From Elmis aenea (Eukaryota > Arthropoda > Insecta > Coleoptera > Elmidae): 64,000 nucleotides of DNA. The notes beneath the pieces are model-generated. The model was not told where the DNA came from and searched no databases. It saw nothing but the letters and a program-made list of their open reading frames with translations. The stretch is from NCBI GenBank assembly GCA_947652605.1, contig OX393577.1:30445466-30509465 (forward strand), written 5' to 3'. Positions 61,078 through 64,000 of the stretch are shown here, in pieces. The translations under genes and the position numbers were made by a program. The first letter of the stretch is position 1, and each line of letters starts with the position of its first letter.

Positions 61078-61575
61078 CCAGGTGTAACTGAAATCAGGCT
61101 CATCCCCTTTTTTTCTTTAGTTTTAATTTTAGACAATTGAAATTCTAAACATGTGATATATGCGAAAAACCGGATTTTCTGAACATATGTAAACTTTGGT
61201 TTCACTTCCGGTTTATCCGGAAATTACCATAACTTTTTTATTTCAAATGGAACACCCTGTATATTTTTACATTTTTGGAAAGAGGAAGCAATTTTGAATA
61301 CAAATGCACTATTTTAGTTAATTTTTATAACCTTAAATAATTTTTCGACAAAAATTAATTTTTTTTAGTTTCTTCTTTCCAAATATGTAAAATATACAGG
61401 GTGTTCCCTTTGAAATAACAAAGTTAGGGTCATTTCCGGAGAAACCGCAAGTGAAACAAAAGTGTACATATGTTCAGAAAATCCAGTTTCTTGCATATCA
61501 CTTGTTTAGAATTTCAATTGTCTAAAATTAAAACTAAAGAAAAAAGGGGGCGAGCCTGATTTCAGTTACACACAG
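61078..61575. mobile_element. CCGGAA-hairpin composite element, short version (498 bp)
   Basis: Ends TA-CCAGGTGTAACTGAAATC and GATTTCAGTTACACACAG-TA. Arms of about 180 bp contain CTTCCGGTTTATCCGGAA (left, 61206) and a mirrored TTTCCGGAGAAACCG (right). Inner boundaries are GGAACACCCTG-TA (61250) and TA-CAGGGTGTTCC (near 61394), themselves canonical termini. Core only about 130 bp. Confidence 0.87.
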
Positions 61576-61577
61576 TA

Positions 61578-63036
61578 TTAATAAAAAATTTGATTCTAAA
61601 CCGATATGCAATAACAATATTAACAAACAGGAAAATTTTTGAGAAGATGACTTTTAACGTTTAAACATCATTTATTATATTTCGCAAAATTTTAGTTATC
61701 GTTGTATTTGACAAAACGCGATCTCTGTAGTAGTACTAAGATTGCTAAATTGATAATAATATATTATTTTTAAACTCCTTTTTCTCAACAATTTTCCTAT
61801 GTTGGTATATTTACTTTTTTATAGCATGATCAGATTTAGCATTATATTCTCTAGCAGAATAAATTAAAAAGGAATAGGTACTAGGTAGTTGACCATCGCC
61901 GTTCTGTTATATTTTATCGTAGAAAAAACATTTTAACATCATTTTATGGAGATTTTCCTGCGATTCACAAAATGTTAGATTTACAGAGGTTCTTTGTTTA
62001 AATAACAAAGTTGTAGGGGTGCAACAGTCACACGGGTATAGTGGATTATTAATTAACGTGTATTTAAGTTTTCATAGGCCTAAATGCATTGCAAGATAAA
62101 TAAAGACTAATGCTTCACTTCTTGGTGTTTTTCGCAATTCGCCGGTGCGGTGCCTCGGTTCCTAACCCGACGAATTGGAGGGGTATGCCTGAACTTTCAA
62201 TTAGTCGGTCAGAATATGTAATTGATATTATCACGATGTAAACAAATCAGTTAAAATAAATTAGACTCCTGTTTGATAAAAAAGATGTTCACATATGGGT
62301 CTTATTTAAAAATATGTTGTGCATTGAAGTAAAATAAGATTTGTGGTACAAAAGCATAGTAGTGATTTTTTTCTGAAATTATTAATAAAGAAGGTAGACT
62401 ATGAACGTATGTCAAACATGCAATGTATGATAAATTAAGTAGACACTAGTAAGACTACTAAATAAACAGATTTTTTTATTGATAAATATGTAAATTCTTT
62501 ACTTTTTCGATTATTTGTTACCTTTATTCAATAATTATTACCGTTTGGCAAACAATTAGAAGCATTCCTAGTGCGATTGGTTTGTTAAGCATGTTCGAAA
62601 ATAATTCTTAGGCACAGTTTCATAAAGCCCGTTACATCGCATTTCAAAGTTAACTTTGAGGTTGGCATCGAGAACACAATGCAAAACCTCTAGGTTAACT
62701 TAAATAGCTAAGTAAAGCGCGTTATAAAACCTCAATAATGTTTATTCAAGTACCTATAATCGTTGTAGGTATAATTGTAAAAGTAAATTGGACACAAGTG
62801 AATGTGCACCAGTGAGGTACCTTCAGTGAACTAAACGTACTATCCACATTTGATAGACACATTGACGAATAACAGCAAATGATCACAAATATTTAATATA
62901 TTCAATTTGAGTACATTAGTTTTAGACGTTTGCACTGATAAGTCTAGACAAATTTAGGTCAGTAAAAATACTGCACTAGGAAAGAATAATTAAAGAACTA
63001 TTTTATTTTAAGTTTTATGAATGTTTCGTTGTTTTA
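61578..63036. other. Intron 2 sequence
   Basis: AT-rich apart from 62130-62180, a GC-rich patch with a small hairpin (CAATTCGCCGG / CCCGACGAATTG) of unknown nature. Confidence 0.45.
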
Positions 63037-63038
63037 TA

Positions 63039-63756
63039 CAGGGTGTTTCATAATTGAATGCTGATCCTTAAGGGTATTATTCCTTGGATGATTTTAAGAA
63101 AAAAAGTTCATATCAATGTAGGTCCGCAACCGCCGTATTTTTGAGATACAGGGTGTTTTTTGAATTTTAGTAGGTAGGTACCTACAAAATAGGTATAAAA
63201 ACACTATTTTTTCAGAAAAAAAAATTGTTCTGTTTCTACCAATGGCGTCCGTACTAACATGTCCTTGAATGTATTTACTTGATTATTAAAAATTAAAACT
63301 AAAGTAAAATGTACTCTTTTACTCTTCAAGAGTACCTAATAGCCTTTTAGTTTTTTACTCGAAAACCGTTCGTCGGACAAAAAAAAGTCAAGAGGCCATT
63401 TTTACTAAGAGATAAAGCAAAATTATAAAAATAACATTTATTTTGAAAAAAAAAACAGTGGCATATAATTTTTTTCATTAAAAATATTCAAGGACATGTT
63501 AGTACGGACGCCATTGGTAGAAATAGAACAATTTTTTTTTCTGAAAAAAATGTGTTTTTATGCCTAGTTAGTACCTACTAAAATTCAAAAAAATATCTAA
63601 AGATATTACGAAAAAACCGATATTTTTTTCAACTTTTAACACCCTGTATCTCAAAAATACAGCGGTTGCGGACCTACATTGATATGAACTTTTTTTCTTA
63701 AAATCATAGAAGGAATAATACCCTTAAGGATCAGCATTCAATTATGAAACACCCTA
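63039..63756. mobile_element. TA-flanked CAGGGTG element with inner termini (718 bp)
   Basis: Ends TA-CAGGGTGTTTCATAATTGA and TCAATTATGAAACACCCTA-TA. Arms of over 200 bp. Each arm contains a second terminus facing the core, TA-CAGGGTGTTTTTTG at 63153 and TAACACCCTG-TA at 63637-63648, so an inner TA-flanked element may be nested in an outer one. The core shares GGACATGTTAGTACGGACGC and its inverse. Confidence 0.87.
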
Positions 63757-63757
63757 T

Positions 63758-63990
63758 ATATCAAGAGTACTAATTAGTAGTATTAAATGGCTAAATATTT
63801 GGCGTGTTGTATGAGCTTGTACCTATATTTTCCTACTATTTTGAAGCTATTGTATTAATTTTATTGGTCAAATACTTATCCACGGAACTTGGAGCATAAT
63901 GTACCGTTAGTAAAAAAGAATGCGGTTTGTGTTATTCTTTAATTAAAATAAGATTCTGATAGATGTAGAGATAAAATGCTTTTTTTTTCA
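63758..63990. other. Intron 2, last visible stretch
   Basis: AT-rich DNA leading to the T-rich tract of the putative exon-3 acceptor. Nothing else seen. Confidence 0.5.
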
Positions 63991-63991
63991 G

Positions 63992-64000
63992 AAAATATTT
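63992..64000 (+). CDS. Fhos: Possible start of Fhos coding exon 3 (cut by window end)
   Basis: The window ends nine bases after a strong acceptor: a run of nine T followed by CAG at 63989-63991. Exon 2 leaves two bases (AA); joining them to the next base completes a Lys codon, and the frame stays open for the visible bases. Too little is present to test for the FHOD FH3 sequence expected next, so this is an inference from the acceptor and phase only. Confidence 0.3.

Larger units (their letters stand above)
51123..63991 (+). other. Fhos intron 2 (at least 12.9 kb)
   Basis: Begins with GTAAGT after exon 2. If the CAG at 63989-63991 is the true acceptor the intron is 12,869 bp; otherwise it continues past the window. 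It holds one hAT-type GGAGC element and several long inverted-repeat CAGGGTG elements. Confidence 0.7.

Noticed and set aside
62130..62180. GC-rich hairpin as a possible structured RNA
   Set aside because: A single 10-bp imperfect stem without other support.
1..64000. CRISPR array, operon, riboswitch or prophage
   Set aside because: No spaced direct repeats or bacterial gene organisation; spliced exons and eukaryotic transposons show this is animal nuclear DNA.

Overview
This is an AT-rich stretch of animal nuclear DNA, almost certainly from an insect. The main evidence is two short spliced exons that together encode the first 91 residues of an FHOD-family formin (insect Fhos; vertebrate FHOD1/FHOD3), plus insect-style transposons: jockey-clade LINEs, hAT and Tc1/mariner relics, and TA-flanked CAGGGTG elements. 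A large-genome beetle would fit, but the sequence does not settle the species. There are no operons, rRNA genes or functional tRNA genes.

Layout. Positions 1-6776 lie 5' of the Fhos start codon and hold several hAT-type relics. Coding exon 1 is 6777-6941 on the plus strand. A 44-kb intron (6942-51012) follows, then coding exon 2 (51013-51122). A second intron of at least 12.9 kb fills the rest of the window, and a strong acceptor at 63990-63991 may open exon 3 in the last nine bases. The rest of the protein (FH3, FH1, FH2 and DAD) must lie downstream.

The introns are a graveyard of transposons. hAT-type elements with recognisable 8-bp target duplications sit at 1927, 2563, 5663, 10806 (with a second copy nested in it), 15038, 28594 and 51719. 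A further element at 9064 has a perfect 8-bp duplication but no clear superfamily. More than a dozen CAGGGTG-ended, mostly TA-flanked elements with long inverted arms occur throughout; two enclose decayed mariner-like transposase. Region 39.5-43.2 kb is a retrotransposon stack: a minus-strand LINE, a tRNA-derived SINE inserted in it, and a 5'-truncated jockey LINE in the adjoining flank.

Apart from Fhos, only two stretches look possibly host-coding: a splice-flanked, GC-richer open segment on the minus strand (9907-10052) and a 94-codon minus-strand ORF (37627-37911). Neither is recognised. Since both introns are transcribed with Fhos, the foldback elements would form a series of long hairpins in the Fhos pre-mRNA. 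I did not find a convincing new biological system; the most distinctive signals are the near-identical 545-bp inverted repeat around a transposase fragment (30997-32511) and the composite elements sharing a CCGGAA hairpin.
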